Notes: a model not told the origin generated them from the letters alone. A stretch of 64,000 nucleotides of DNA from Eledone cirrhosa (GCA_964016885.1 OZ024742.1:115315439-115379438); one strand, 5' to 3'. Positions 46,769 to 58,815 are shown, numbered from the stretch's first letter. Program-made: numbers and translations.

Positions 46769-46953
46769 AATTGTTTCTACTTTAGGCACAAGGCCAGCAA
46801 TTACCCAGTGCATTACTGGTACTTTATTTTATCGACCCCGTAAGGATGAAAGGCAAAGTCAACCTCGGCGGGATTTGAACTCAGATCGTAAAGGGACGTA
46901 ACTATGCTGGAAAGCATGGCGTCGGACCCTCTACCGATACTGCCAATCCACCC
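46769..46953 (-). mobile_element. cephalopod tRNA-derived SINE, near full length, minus orientation
   Basis: Minus strand: 'TGGCAGTATCGGTAGAGGG' (A-box-like, tRNA head), 'GAGTTCAAATCCCGCC' (pol III B box, 46882-46867), then 'GAGGTTGACTTTGCC', 'TACGGGGTCGATAAAATAAA' and a tail ending 'TAGAAACAATTAT'. SINEs with this core are among the commonest repeats of octopus and squid genomes, and this is my main taxonomic clue. They are transcribed by RNA polymerase III and moved by a partner LINE. Confidence 0.9.
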
Positions 46954-46957
46954 ATAC

Positions 46958-48288
<1,331 letters not shown>

Positions 48289-48349
<61 letters not shown>

Positions 48350-48359
48350 ATTATATATG

Positions 48360-48432
<73 letters not shown>

Positions 48433-48435
48433 ATA
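48289..48435. repeat. (TA)n and (TG)n microsatellite
   Basis: Two TA runs separated by 'CCATTATATATGTATG', then a short TG run. Confidence 0.95.
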
Positions 48436-48499
48436 CGAATAAGTAAAATCGAAGTAGTTTCAGATGTTCAATCCTTTAATAATAATGGTGTGATATATA

Positions 48500-48555
48500 T
48501 TTCAATGACGACACTGGGCACACTGTTCTGTGTGCGAGTGTCGTGATATTATCAG
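48500..48555 (-). ncRNA. hammerhead-like motif, left repeat (core mutated)
   Basis: Minus strand: CTGATAA (48555-48549; the invariant G has become A), a long hairpin built on ACGACACT/AGTGTCGT with an inner CACAC/GTGTG, then GAAA (48503-48500). Confidence 0.35.
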
Positions 48556-49788
48556 ACATTTTGTTACATAATAAGGTTATGTTTTCGAGGCAATCCATGT
48601 TGAATCGACATGGGAACGGACGAAGTGTGTGCTATTGGGTTCTTCATCCGTTCCCCTGTGAGTACCAATTCACCCTCACCGGTCCGCGCAGGCGATTGTC
48701 CGAAGGGAGTTGACCATTAGCTACCGCAGATTTCAACGGAATGTTTTAGTCAGTTCACCCTCTCAGCCAAACAATGACCCATTTAGGCCTGTACCATAGT
48801 TTACTGCTACCCGTCCCGTCTGTGGCAGTCAACCGAAAGCCAGAGAGGATGGGAGAGTGTTAGTTTTTACAGGTCACAATACTACCTGTCACCAAGCATG
48901 GCTAGTACGACTGACCATCAACACCCAAGAGAAAATATACTTAATTCTAGGTATCATGGTTTTACATTAGAAGTTATGAGTTAGAGTTGGAAATAAAAAT
49001 TAAAATCCTAAATCAAAAGTTATAAATTAGACAAATAAAAAATTAACAATTAGAAATTAAAACATGTTTCAAGTGAGACTGAGGATTGAGGTGAGTAAAA
49101 AAACATATAGATTGAAGTGAGTAAATAATAAGGAGAGAGATGTTTAAGTAAGAAGTTCTGATAGGGGTTCCAATGTCACAGTTACACTATCCACATATTG
49201 AACGATAGTGCCGTACATTAGAACGGAGGTAAACTACAGTATTCAAGGCAGTAGTCAATCTGGTACACAGTCATAATTTCCATCACATGGAACAAAACCA
49301 AATAAAAACAGATATAAAGTACACAAAAGGAAAGAACCAATAATGAATAAATGCAAAAACACAGAGTGTAAATGCAAAATGATCCATATGATTGTCAATT
49401 TGGCAATGTATAGTTTGAATTGAGGGGGCTTCTGTTCAAAAGCGATTTGGTGCAGGAAAATATAGGTTTATCTTAGTTTTCGTTTCCGCGTCTTTATCCT
49501 GCCGAAAGTTACTATTATGTCCGTCCAGTGTCAGGGGTTTCCATCCCCCATGGTAGAGGGAATTTCCAAGGGTAGCTTATGGCTGGTTCCTCTCTTCTCC
49601 ACCATATCGGTTACATCATAGAGCGCTCAACTAATTGGAGCTAAATTCTTAGGGTAAACATTGATGCAATTCAATTCAAGCACTCAACGTATTTTTTCCA
49701 CATAGGAGTGACGGAATAAATATCGAATAAGTAAAAGCGAAGCAGTTTCAGATGTTCAAGTTCTTTAATAATAATTCTGTGATATATA

Positions 49789-49844
49789 TTTCAATGACGA
49801 CACTGGCCACACTCTTCTGTGTGCGAGTGTCGTGACATCATCAG
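49789..49844 (-). ncRNA. hammerhead-like motif with long stem II, right repeat
   Basis: Minus strand: CTGATGA (49844-49838), a 45-nt hairpin with ACGACACT/AGTGTCGT (8 bp) and inner CACAC/GTGTG, then GAAA (49792-49789). Immediately upstream is another hairpin ACATAA/TTATGT. Both conserved hammerhead strands are exact, but a UH strand with stem I pairing is not evident. Confidence 0.45.
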
Positions 49845-49896
49845 ACAGCTTGTTACATAATAAGGTTATGTTTCCGAGGCAATCCAAGTTGAATCG

Positions 49897-49897
<1 letters not shown>

Positions 49898-49972
<75 letters not shown>
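49898..49972. repeat. (TA)n microsatellite
   Basis: TA run at the edge of the right repeat. Confidence 0.95.
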
Positions 49973-49996
49973 CACACACCATACATATATATATAA

Positions 49997-50098
49997 CTTC
50001 TACTTGTAATGAGGTAGGATTTAGGACATCGGTAGCTACCAACCTATGTAGCGTAGATTTCTTAGACATTAACTTAGAACTTCGCCCACATATAAAAT
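49997..50098 (+). pseudogene. P1 PLE fragment, 100 bp
   Basis: Contains 'GTAGCTACCAACCTATGTAGC' in two parts and translates to 'CSVDFLDINLELRPH', matching the P1 thumb region ('SSVDFLDINLDL') at about 8990-9030. It is closest to the sequence at 44.35-44.42 kb on the other strand. Cut off on both sides. Confidence 0.8.
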
Positions 50099-50684
50099 AA
50101 GGTAAATATCTCTCTGGGTACTAAGTACGCATAGACATGAATAGGTAGATATATAAATCATGTTTTACTTTTTTAAAGGAATTGTTAAATGTTGTTTGTT
50201 CTGCTCATCTCAATTGTTATAGTTCTGGTATCTCGAATTAGTACCATCGAACAACAATTATATTATAGACACCCTATATATCTCTATGCGTACTTAGTAC
50301 CCAGAGAGATATTTACCTTATTTTATACATTCTCCATTCTATGTAGAGAAACAAAATTTGTTGTTGCTTACGGCTATTTTTTAGCAGCCAGCAGCGCGTC
50401 TGTAATATTCCCGCTGTTATTAGCGGCCAATTCACGTGTGGGTCACTTTAACGGCCATAACTCATACGACTGGTAGTTGGCAATATATTTGCAGGCTGTG
50501 CGAGTTGATGCTATAGAGTAGAAATAGCTACCTGATGAACTTTACTTTTCCGTTAGAAATTCTCTGTATTTCTAATCTTTTGTAAAGCGAAACCGCCGGT
50601 AATAGCATCACAAACAGGTAGATATTTAAATCATTTTTTTTTAAAGGAATTGTTTAATGTCTGTTTGTTTTGCTCATCTCAATT
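50091..50684 (+). repeat. tandem pLTR-like unit, 474-bp period, second copy partial
   Basis: A segment of about 70 bp containing 'AAGGAATTGTTAAATG' and 'GCTCATCTCAATT' occurs at 50145-50219 and again at 50619-50684. Within the unit, 45 bases at 50091-50135 recur exactly as reverse complement at 50283-50327. A hammerhead-like motif sits before the second copy. The 95-residue open frame at 50189-50476 has no recognisable domain. A TA tract truncates the second copy. Confidence 0.75.
50507..50609 (+). ncRNA. hammerhead-like ribozyme candidate with long stem II
   Basis: CTGATGA (50532-50538); stem II CTTTAC/GTAAAG plus an inner TTAGAAAT/ATTTCTAA; GAAA (50589-50592); stem III CCG-C-CGG; U50600-A50601 as U-H. 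For stem I, either GCTA/TAGC directly next to the core, or the perfect 8-bp GATGCTAT (50507-50514) with ATAGCATC (50602-50609) around a small hairpin. All core bases are present; an A-C at the base of stem II and the stem I ambiguity lower the call. Confidence 0.6.
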
Positions 50685-50839
<155 letters not shown>

Positions 50840-50913
50840 TCAAGGTTTAGCAAATAGAGAAAAAGTTTTCAAATAAATTTTAAAAAGTTCGCTGTACTTA
50901 CTATATGTACCCT

Positions 50914-50987
50914 TACCGCGCGGTTTCAAATCTCAACATAAATGGATAATCCAGGCGGACCACCATTGAGAAAGGGATTCTCGTCAG
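50914..50987 (-). ncRNA. hammerhead-like motif, minus strand
   Basis: CTGACGA (50987-50981), a long hairpin with CTCA/TGAG and ATGG/CCAT pairs, GAAA (50927-50924), then the palindrome CCGCGCGG and UA (50915-50914). The GAAA-CCG(n)CGG-UA strand closely parallels the 50.5-kb candidate, but stem I pairs at only about three positions. Confidence 0.4.
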
Positions 50988-51162
50988 AAGCTTCTTCTCG
51001 CCCGGATAATATAAGAATATAAAATTTTCGAGTTCAAATCAAAAAATGGCGCCATACAAACTGTTCCCGGATGATATATATATATACACATATATATATA
51101 TGATATGGGTTCAGATCTAGATGTCGGAACGGCTAGAGTTCTGCCGTCGGGGACCTAACTAC

Positions 51163-51290
<128 letters not shown>

Positions 51291-51675
51291 AAATCAGTAG
51301 AAGGTAGTGTAATGTTTATCAATTATTAGATATATATATATATAACAAAGTTTCTCAAGAGAAGGGCTTTACAGACATTGGGTGCAAATTTAATCGGCAG
51401 AAGAGCCAGCGTAGACCCACGTAAAAGTTGACTGTATGGCATCAATGATCTCGGCGGGTCTCACTTGAGGATACAACCAAGTCAATTGTAGACGGTTACT
51501 TCAATAAGACCCACTGCAAAGCGTAGTTTACGACTTTCAGCACGCCCATCACACGAATATATAAAATGTTACCCTAATAACAATTTTTTGTTAATCTAAT
51601 ACGGAGAAAACAAGGCTTGTTAAACATATTTTTTATTGTTAGATTATATCAGGTTCTCGCTTTTTCCTAACACAC
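51291..51675. other. no recognisable gene
   Basis: Short AT-rich stretch. 'AACAAGGCTTGTTAAACATA' near 51610 is partly echoed (inverted) near 53790-53810. Nothing coding. Confidence 0.45.
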
Positions 51676-51727
51676 ACACATATATATATATACATACATA
51701 TATACATACATATATACACCTATATAT

Positions 51728-51788
<61 letters not shown>
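51676..51788. repeat. ATAC/TA microsatellite
   Basis: Mixed ATACATAC then TA. Confidence 0.95.
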
Positions 51789-51791
<3 letters not shown>

Positions 51792-53260
51792 AAAAATTGA
51801 ACGAGAAGAAAACAGAGAGGCAGTACGAACAAAGGTTTATTAGTTTCACGCTCTTGAGAGTAGGGTGGTGGTGGGGAACGACGTTTCGGGAATAATCCCT
51901 TCTTCAGGTGAAAAGTGTGTGGGGAGAGAGTTCCAAGGGTGTGTAGGGGAGAGGTGGAGAGACATATAGAAAAAAGAGGGTGAGAGGAAACGGTACAAAT
52001 GAAATTAAATATAAAAGCATGAAAAAAATAAAAATAAAAATACACATGAAGTAAAACAGGTGGTGGAAGGCTGTGTGGCGTGTAGGGGTGGTGGAGCGTG
52101 GAGTGGTGAGAGGGAGACGGGGTGTCCGAGCGGGGAGGACTGAAGGTGGTGTATGTGTGTAGTTGTACATGTGTGTGTGTGTGTGTATGTGAAAGTAAGA
52201 GTTGGGGGAAGAACGGGGTTGCATGTTCAGGAATAGGTATGTGTGGGGTGGGGTGTAGGTCGGAGTGTGTGTGCGTATGTGGGTAGAGGGGTGTGGGGAG
52301 AGGATTCTGGAGGCTGACTGTGTAAATAAGTGGTGGTACACACGTGTGTGTGTGGTGTTTATGCGTATTGTGGATGTAGGTGGCGTGTGGGAAAAACAAA
52401 TTGTCCGTGGGTAAGTCCTTAAGGTAATTCCGTAGACGATGTGGTTGAATGCTGAGTAATATCCTTGGGATGTGGTGGATTCTAGGGATCGAGGTGCACA
52501 TATGTGTAATCCGTGAAGAGATTGGTCGGAAGAGGGGAGATCTGGGGTGCGCGCTCAACAGGAAGTGGTCAGAGGGTCAAGGCAGGAGGAGGGTTGTGTG
52601 TCTGTGTGTGCGGAGAGGTGGTCAGAGAGACATTGCAGCAGTAGGGTAGAATGATAATTGAAGAAAGTCGGTGTGTCGGTGTGTGCGGAGGTGCGGTGGA
52701 CAGGGGAGAGGATGGGGAGGTGCGAAAGTTGGAGTGAGGAGGGGGTGTGTGTGTGTATTAGTAGAGGTGTTAGTGGGATGTGTGTGTGTGTGAGAAAGGG
52801 TGCGGGTGGAGCGGGGAGAGAAGGGTGTGGGGGGCCAATGGTGGGAGTGTAGTGTACTGGTGTGTGTGTGCATGTTTGGTTGAGTGTGTGTGTGGTGAAG
52901 GAGGTGTTAGTGGCTGTTAGTATACTGGAGGTGGAGAAAGGGTTGAATACGGGTGTGAGTGGGAGTAAGTGGTGGTAGGGTGTGTAGAGTGGGTGGTGTA
53001 AGAGGGTGCGTGTGTTCGTGTGCGTAGGGTTGGGGGGTGTTAGCGATGTTAGTTGCGTGTAGAGTGAGTGGTGTAAGTGGGTGTGTGTGTTCGTGTGCTT
53101 GGGTCGGGGGGTGTTAATGATGTTAGTTGCGGGGTGGTGGGGTGGATGTGTGGGGGTGAGGATTAGTGGTAGTAGTAGGGTGTGTGTTTAGTGTGAGCGA
53201 GTGTATATCTGTACCTGTGGGTGTGTGCGTGTGATATAATTGGTGTGGGATGTTTAAAGC
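51789..53260 (-). mobile_element. CA-rich 3'-UTR-like tract of a PLE (coding part absent)
   Basis: On the minus strand this is about 1.4 kb of C/A-rich sequence full of 'CACACAC' and 'CCCTCACC' words, ending in a CTGAAGA-hairpin-GAAA motif and then a TA tract. That is the same order as in P3 elements (coding, CA-rich UTR, hairpin motif, TA). A 304-residue open frame (52558-51644) exists but is Pro/His/Thr/Ser low-complexity ending in TA-encoded Tyr-Ile, so I regard it as non-coding. Confidence 0.45.
51884..51907 (-). ncRNA. hammerhead-like motif (incomplete)
   Basis: CTGAAGA (51907-51901), one A, hairpin GGGA/TCCC with loop TTAT, GAAA (51887-51884), followed by CGTCG-TT. The post-GAAA strand could give a minimal stem III and U-H, but stem I partners do not match. 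Confidence 0.4.
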
Positions 53261-53332
53261 GTCCGTAAGCGATATGCCGTTTGAGCACTCGATACTCTTA
53301 CAGAGCAGAGTATAATATCACATGAGAAACGG
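53261..53332. other. spacer between the CA-rich tract and a foldback
   Basis: Short unique sequence, nothing recognised. Confidence 0.4.
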
Positions 53333-53577
53333 ACAATCAGTGGTGCGACGAATAAGATTAATTAGACAATTGTTACTCTGGAGACCAGCTTGAGGCACGA
53401 TCGATGCAGTGATCAAACCTTACCCTGAAATCGCATGATCCTCGGATATATCTCGATTCCACGAAGCAGAGTTTCCAAATCACAGGTTTGATCACTGCAT
53501 CCATCGTGCCTCGAGCTGATCGCCAGAGAAACGATTGTAATATGTCTAATAAATCCTATTCGTTTCACCACTGATTC
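53333..53577. repeat. foldback (inverted repeat) element, about 245 bp
   Basis: Left arm 53333-53420 ('ATCAGTGGTG...AGGCACGAT...GCAGTGATCAAACCT') is mirrored at 53484-53577 ('AGGTTTGATCACTGCAT...ATCGTGCCT...CACCACTGAT') around a spacer of about 63 bp. Arms differ at perhaps one base in six. No coding content. Confidence 0.85.
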
Positions 53578-53597
53578 TCCATTTCTAATGTAATTTT

Positions 53598-53603
53598 TAT
53601 ATA

Positions 53604-53680
<77 letters not shown>

Positions 53681-53730
53681 ATGTGTGTATGTGTGTAAAT
53701 GTATGTACATATGTATATATATATATATGT
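53598..53730. repeat. TA/TG microsatellite
   Basis: TA run to 53666 then TG and mixed. Confidence 0.95.
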
Positions 53731-54019
53731 AAGGAATATGATAAAAAAGACTTTTGAAGAGAGAACCTGATATATCGAAAAAAAAAATGTTTAACAACCC
53801 TTGTTTTTTCCGTATTGGTTTAACTAATATTTGTTATTAGGGTAACATTTTATTTTCTCCAATACGGAAAAAGTAAGTTTTGCTAAACATAAATATTTAA
53901 CATCAATGTTATTAATATCCCTTAAATGTATACAAGGTGCTCTTACGACATCCTTATTTTCAGCATTTTCCTTATATAACGAGATCTGTATAGAACCTTT
54001 TACAAGTTCTACATGTTTT

Positions 54020-54085
<66 letters not shown>

Positions 54086-55555
54086 TGAGTAAGAGTAACA
54101 CCGGACAGGAATGGAATATTTGCTTATTAGACGTAAGGTTAGAAAATCAATAATAAAAAGCAAATCAGTCAGGAAAAGTAATCGATAAATTGAATCAACT
54201 GAGCAGCATGAAATTTCCAAAATTTATGCTGAATTTCCAACATTTGAAATCACTTTCCTCAGCACCAGTGAAAATGGTTATGAAAATAACAAAATAGATA
54301 ACCATAACCATAAATCATTACATTATGCTCCCTTGTTAGCCAATAATTCGGCAAGATCAATGCTCATCATATCAATTATCTCGTACGTAGTAAAATATAC
54401 CATCTATAGATACTCGGAAGCAAACCGGCATTTTACACACAAGAAAAATCATAATAGGCATATTGATTGAATATTTACAACTTTACTTTCACTTTATACT
54501 AGCCCTGCCAATTGTTAGCTATTTTTAAGTCTCAATTCACCTCGTTTCCTGTGGATGCATCAATCCTCCTAAAACTGTACGATTCTCTATCTATCTCTTT
54601 CTCTCACAACTGCCCACTCTCGATATATTTTTCTCTCTTCCTCTATCTATCTCTCTCGCGCTAATAATAATAATAGCCTTTCTATTATTGGCCAATCCTC
54701 TGCCGGTAAATTTTACATCATCATGATTTAGCACATTCTGAAATGGTGTTATTACCTACATATATGTTTGGAATAATATAGCCGAATACACCATGGAAGG
54801 TAAACCATTAACGTGGTGTAATTTCTCTCAATCATCTATCTCACGTTTTATGCTGTAAAACTTTAAGCAATCCTGGAATATTTTTCAAATTGCTCTTTCA
54901 AACAACTTTCCAAATTTTAATGAGTCTCTTACCAAAACAAAGATGACTACTACACAACATATCTCTAAGTGATAGAATAAGTATACGTCAGCAGTAATAT
55001 TTGCCACGCCATGATTACTATATACTGCTTTGCGTGGTATGGTTTTCTAATTACGTTTAACCTCAACCACCCAGTCATAATTTAACTGAGCTATGATGGA
55101 AAATACCCAATCGTCCTCCAACATTTATTTTTTTAACTATCTGGGAATTTACCTCTCAGTATAGTATGCTGTTCCATACTAACGTATTAAGACATCATTT
55201 CACCAGAAATGTAGCGGGACTAGTAGATAATATCAAGATATCAAGTTTGTGACACGCGTGTAAGAAGGACATTTTTTTTCCAAGCCTGGATTTGTAAGCT
55301 TTCTTTTTTGGTAGGATGGTATGTTACATTAAGTCATATGTCCCTTTGCCAGCTAGTGCTACACAATTCTTCTTGTAATATTAAATAGTTGAAGCAGAAA
55401 CTGTCCATCTGAACATAGTCTATTTCGTTTCAGCATCCCCTTTAAATTGAATGTTATAATATCCGCTTATGTGGTTCTGACCTCCTCAACAGCCTGCGCT
55501 TCCTAATGTCATGTGTAGGAGGAGTGGAGCCAGTCAGTATTCTTGATTTAAGATT
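53731..55555. other. no recognisable gene; one TA tract at 54025-54082
   Basis: Unique-looking AT-rich DNA. Near 54230-54260 the minus strand has CTGAGGA and, 18 bases on, GAAA, but without a convincing hairpin between them. No coding motif. Confidence 0.45.
54025..54082. repeat. (TA)n microsatellite
   Basis: TA run of about 57 bp. Confidence 0.97.
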
Positions 55556-55830
55556 GCAGATACCTATATGATAAACAGGTGTCAGCTCAGTCTTCTCTTA
55601 ACACGAACATCTAGTACAGAGTCAACAAGATCAGAGACAATAAACCCTCTATTATTGCTCCTCAATGTCAAGAATGCCAGGTATACATATATAGGCCGTT
55701 CATTCTCAACACAGAACCCATTATTAGATCAAGAGTCCAATAAGGCAATTTGGTTTGTCTTTTTTTTTTATCAGGATAACCCATCTTTCCAGTAATTCGT
55801 TTTCTATCAGATGCATTGAAGTCCTCCATT
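55556..55830 (-). pseudogene. LINE endonuclease relic (APE-type), minus strand
   Basis: The minus strand gives 'RMNGLYMYTWHS' (about 55720-55680) and, in another frame, 'GFIVSDLVDSVLDVRVKRRLS' in two parts (about 55655-55590). These resemble the late endonuclease blocks '..YTWYRP' and 'FFIVS.DL...VLDVRVKRGAELS' of the same LINE class as at 25.1 kb. Short and damaged, so tentative. Confidence 0.4.
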
Positions 55831-56669
55831 AACTTTCTGATATAACTATATCTAACAATCAGTAAATTCATGAATAAAGCATCTATATTACGATTCTCCT
55901 TTTACACATAACACTGCAACACCCATACAGTCTTTATTTAATGGTAAGCTGTAATAAAGGACTCTATTGTTTTAGTCCAGTACATATTCAAACTATTGGG
56001 GCTTAGAGAATATCCCTACTCCCAAAAGTGTTTCCTTCCTGGAACAAACCTGAATACTGGAGTTTCCTCTCTCCAACAAGAGATAAGGATTTTCTTGAGG
56101 GAAAACTGATTATATGCTTTTCAAATGAATTTCTTATAGCTGAATAAGCATCTGGTTATTATATTTCGCTTATAATTTATCCTCCAAATTTCGTCTATTG
56201 AAATAGAACCAGCACAAGGGCAGTTACACAAACACTTGCAAAAACACACCTTCAACACCCCAACACCTCTCTCAATCAACTATTTTGCTTCTACTATTCT
56301 TTATTTTCTGTCACATCTTGTGTGTATATATATACTTTAATCCCTTTAAATCTTCATCAACACTCTTTCATTCCCACCCTCATTAATAACACCCCCAGAC
56401 ATACCCAAATCGTTTATATAGATCGTCACATATAATGCAACCTGAGATCAGTGTGACAATCGACACCGAAGAATGAGAGAATGTTCTCCAGGAAAGCTAA
56501 TCAGGAATCTTTAAAAATCTCCGATCCGAAATTAACAAACAACTTACTACATCTACAAAACAAAATAGTAAAATTATAATATAAAATTAAATTGTTTAGA
56601 ACGACAAGTGAAATCATTATTTTCCCTTTTTCAAATATAGATAACAGTACCAAGGGTTTCACACATTTC

Positions 56670-56670
<1 letters not shown>
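55831..56670. other. no recognisable gene
   Basis: Nothing beyond short open frames. Confidence 0.5.

Positions 56671-56671
<1 letters not shown>

Positions 56672-56741
<70 letters not shown>
56672..56741. repeat. (TA)n microsatellite
   Basis: TA run of about 70 bp. Confidence 0.97.
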
Positions 56742-56746
<5 letters not shown>

Positions 56747-56804
56747 CAAAATATTAATAAATGAAGACGTTCACATAATCAAAATATATGTTTAATTATA
56801 TATA

Positions 56805-56846
56805 TTTCGGAGGTACTGTGCTGTTTTTTCAGTACGTCCTCATCAG
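56805..56846 (-). ncRNA. hammerhead-like motif with canonical stem II geometry, minus strand
   Basis: CTGATGA (56846-56840) joins directly to a hairpin GGA-C-GTACTG / CAGTAC-C-TCC (9 bp, one C-C mismatch) and directly to GAAA (56808-56805), giving the canonical G-C closing pair. Downstream, stem III TATAT/ATATA and UU can be drawn, with a weak four-pair stem I. Confidence 0.5.
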
Positions 56847-56877
56847 ATAACATATATGAATTGATGTAGGACATACC

Positions 56878-57600
56878 TCAACTGTCTTGATTGTTCAATT
56901 CATGTATTGGAAGTAATTTATTACAACAAATCTCAATATTTATATACACAAATAACATGATAAACTTAATTATGATGAAGGAGAGGATGTGGAGCGAGAT
57001 ATAGATATAAGGAGGAGGTAAGTATGAGAAAATGTAAGAAAAAATAAATAAACACATACGTACATACATATTTAAATATTTAAATGCGTAAATATCTAGG
57101 GAAGAAAAGGAAGAGAGAGAAGAGAAGAAAGGAGGAGAGAGAAAACAGAAGAAAAGATAGAAGAAGAGGGAAGACGTAACTGTAAAAAGGAAATAATAAA
57201 GGAAAGAAAGAAAAAAGAAAAGGACATGATGCGTGACCGTTATTTTCAAATACTAAGTCAAATAGAAACGACCAATTAAATACAGTGAAATGTTTAATAT
57301 ATTTTGTATATGGTTATGTTTGAGCAACTTATACTAATATATTATATCACAATTAAACAATATAAAAATTGTTTCTATAATAATTAGAAGCATAGTTCAA
57401 TTAATAAATATATTCAATATTTAAATCCAGAAAAATCCTCGTAAAACAAACTCTTGGAAAATTTCGAAAATGAAATTTTTAATATATTAAGGAATATAAC
57501 ATTTAACAAAAACCCATATAAAGGCCAACAATACCTTAGAAGTCTGAGAGAAAAAATTATTGACATAAAAAAAGTAAATAAAATATTAGTGAAATAAGAC
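56878..57600. other. AT- and purine-rich interval, no recognisable gene
   Basis: 57100-57220 is GA-rich on the plus strand, which makes a Phe/Leu/Ser-rich minus-strand open frame (123 residues) that I take as compositional. The right part may be the 5' region of the adjacent P1 PLE. Confidence 0.45.
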
Positions 57601-58640
57601 AAAACCAACAACTTATATGGGATAGAAAAAAACAAAATATAAGGACTTAATTTTAAAAGAATTGAGAAAAAATTACAGAAAAACCCCGAGTGAAGTGCTA
57701 TTGTATATCAATAATGATGATTTTGAAATAATCACCAAGCTCGGAATAGAAAAGAAGACCGAACGTTTCATACCAAGGAATCAGCGGATACATTTTAAAG
57801 ACCATAAAGGAAATTTCGAAGAAGACTTACCTGTTAGACTTATCGAACCTTCGAAGTCAGACCTTGGAATAATTAGTAAACATATAATAGTTAGGATTTT
57901 GCCAACGCTAAAATTGAGGTCAAGGCTTAACTTATGGCACGATTAAAGTCATAGATTGGTTCAATAACATCGAAAATAAGAAAAATCATAAATTCATTCA
58001 GATGGACATAGCGAATTAGTACTCCTCAATAACTCCTAACCTTTTAAATAGGGCGCTTTCATATGCATATAAACACACTGATCTATCTAGTGAGGAGATT
58101 AATATTATTTTAACGGCAAGGTGAACCTTGATTGACTTTAATAATGATTTTTGGATTCGTTCGGATAGGCAGAACAATGTCGACATTACTATGGGCTAGT
58201 CCGATTGTCCGCAAGTAACCGATATTCTGGGAATGTTCATCCTTAATATGATAAATAGAAAACTGTCGGAGATTACCGGTGGTTTATATAGGGATGCCAT
58301 ATTATTTACTGTAGTTAGACATAATAATAGCGAATTAAATAGAGTAAAGTAAGTAATTATAGAATTTAAAAATTACAACCTGAAATTAGAAGTAGAAAAT
58401 AACAATAAACTAGTTAACCTTCTAGAGGAACCCTTAATTTATATTCAGGCCTTTATTACCCCTTCCATAAACTCAAGGAAAACCTAAATTATATTAGCTT
58501 TTACTCTACTCATCCTAAAATTGTTAAAAATGCAATACTCAACAACGACTATCCAGACTATCTGCTAACAGATCCATTTTAATAGTAAAGCTGGATATTA
58601 TAATGAAGCGTTACATAAAGTAGGATATACAAATAATATT
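57601..58640 (+). pseudogene. Penelope-like element P1, AT-rich decayed copy (RT)
   Basis: 57662-57946 reads 'IHFKDHKGNFEEDLPVRLIEPSKSDLGIISKHII', the RT block 'F.LKDHKENF....RLI.P.KS..G..SK'. Shifted frames then give 'WFNNIENKKNHKFIQMDIANxYSSITPNLLNRA' (motif A), 'NDFWIRSDRQNNVDITMGxSDCPQVTDILGMFIL' in two parts (motif B), and 'GGLYRDAILF' (motif C, second Asp lost). Thumb traces follow to about 58560. At least five stops or shifts; the GIY-YIG part is not seen. Similar in composition to the fragment at 5.0-5.4 kb. Confidence 0.78.
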
Positions 58641-58812
58641 GAATATGTAGAAAAAAATTATATTATTAATTAATTATAAACACAATATTCTAAACAATAA
58701 TAATAAAAATAAAACTGACTGTAAAAATAACAACTTGGAGAATAAATTAGGACTAGATCTATAATTTGGTATGTCCCACCAGCATCTATAATTATTAAAA
58801 CACCTTTAGCAC

Positions 58813-58815
<3 letters not shown>
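58641..58815. other. AT-rich 3' flank of the P1 relic
   Basis: A-rich, no motif. Probably UTR of the relic. Confidence 0.35.

Larger units (their letters stand above)
48436..49897 (-). mobile_element. repeat-flanked non-coding unit with hammerhead-like motifs (retrozyme-like candidate)
   Basis: Direct repeats of 173-174 bp (48436-48608 and 49724-49897) flank about 1.1 kb with no RT, endonuclease or open frame of note. Each repeat carries, on the minus strand, the CUGANGA-hairpin-GAAA arrangement. Unit length from repeat to repeat is 1288 bp. Non-autonomous, hammerhead-bearing, repeat-flanked elements of about this size are called retrozymes. Alternatively this could be two pLTRs of a PLE whose coding part was replaced or deleted. 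TA tracts lie on both outer sides. Confidence 0.5.

Noticed and set aside
51644..52558. 304-residue minus-strand open frame
   Set aside because: Low-complexity Pro/His/Thr/Ser sequence from CA-rich DNA, running into TA-encoded Tyr-Ile. No domain, and it spans the hairpin motif at a PLE end.
54226..54262. CTGAGGA and GAAA on the minus strand
   Set aside because: The 18 bases between do not form a convincing hairpin, and no stem I or UH strand is found.
57033..57249. Minus-strand frame resembling a membrane protein (Phe/Leu/Ser rich)
   Set aside because: Arises from GA-rich plus-strand sequence; no conserved feature and no start context.
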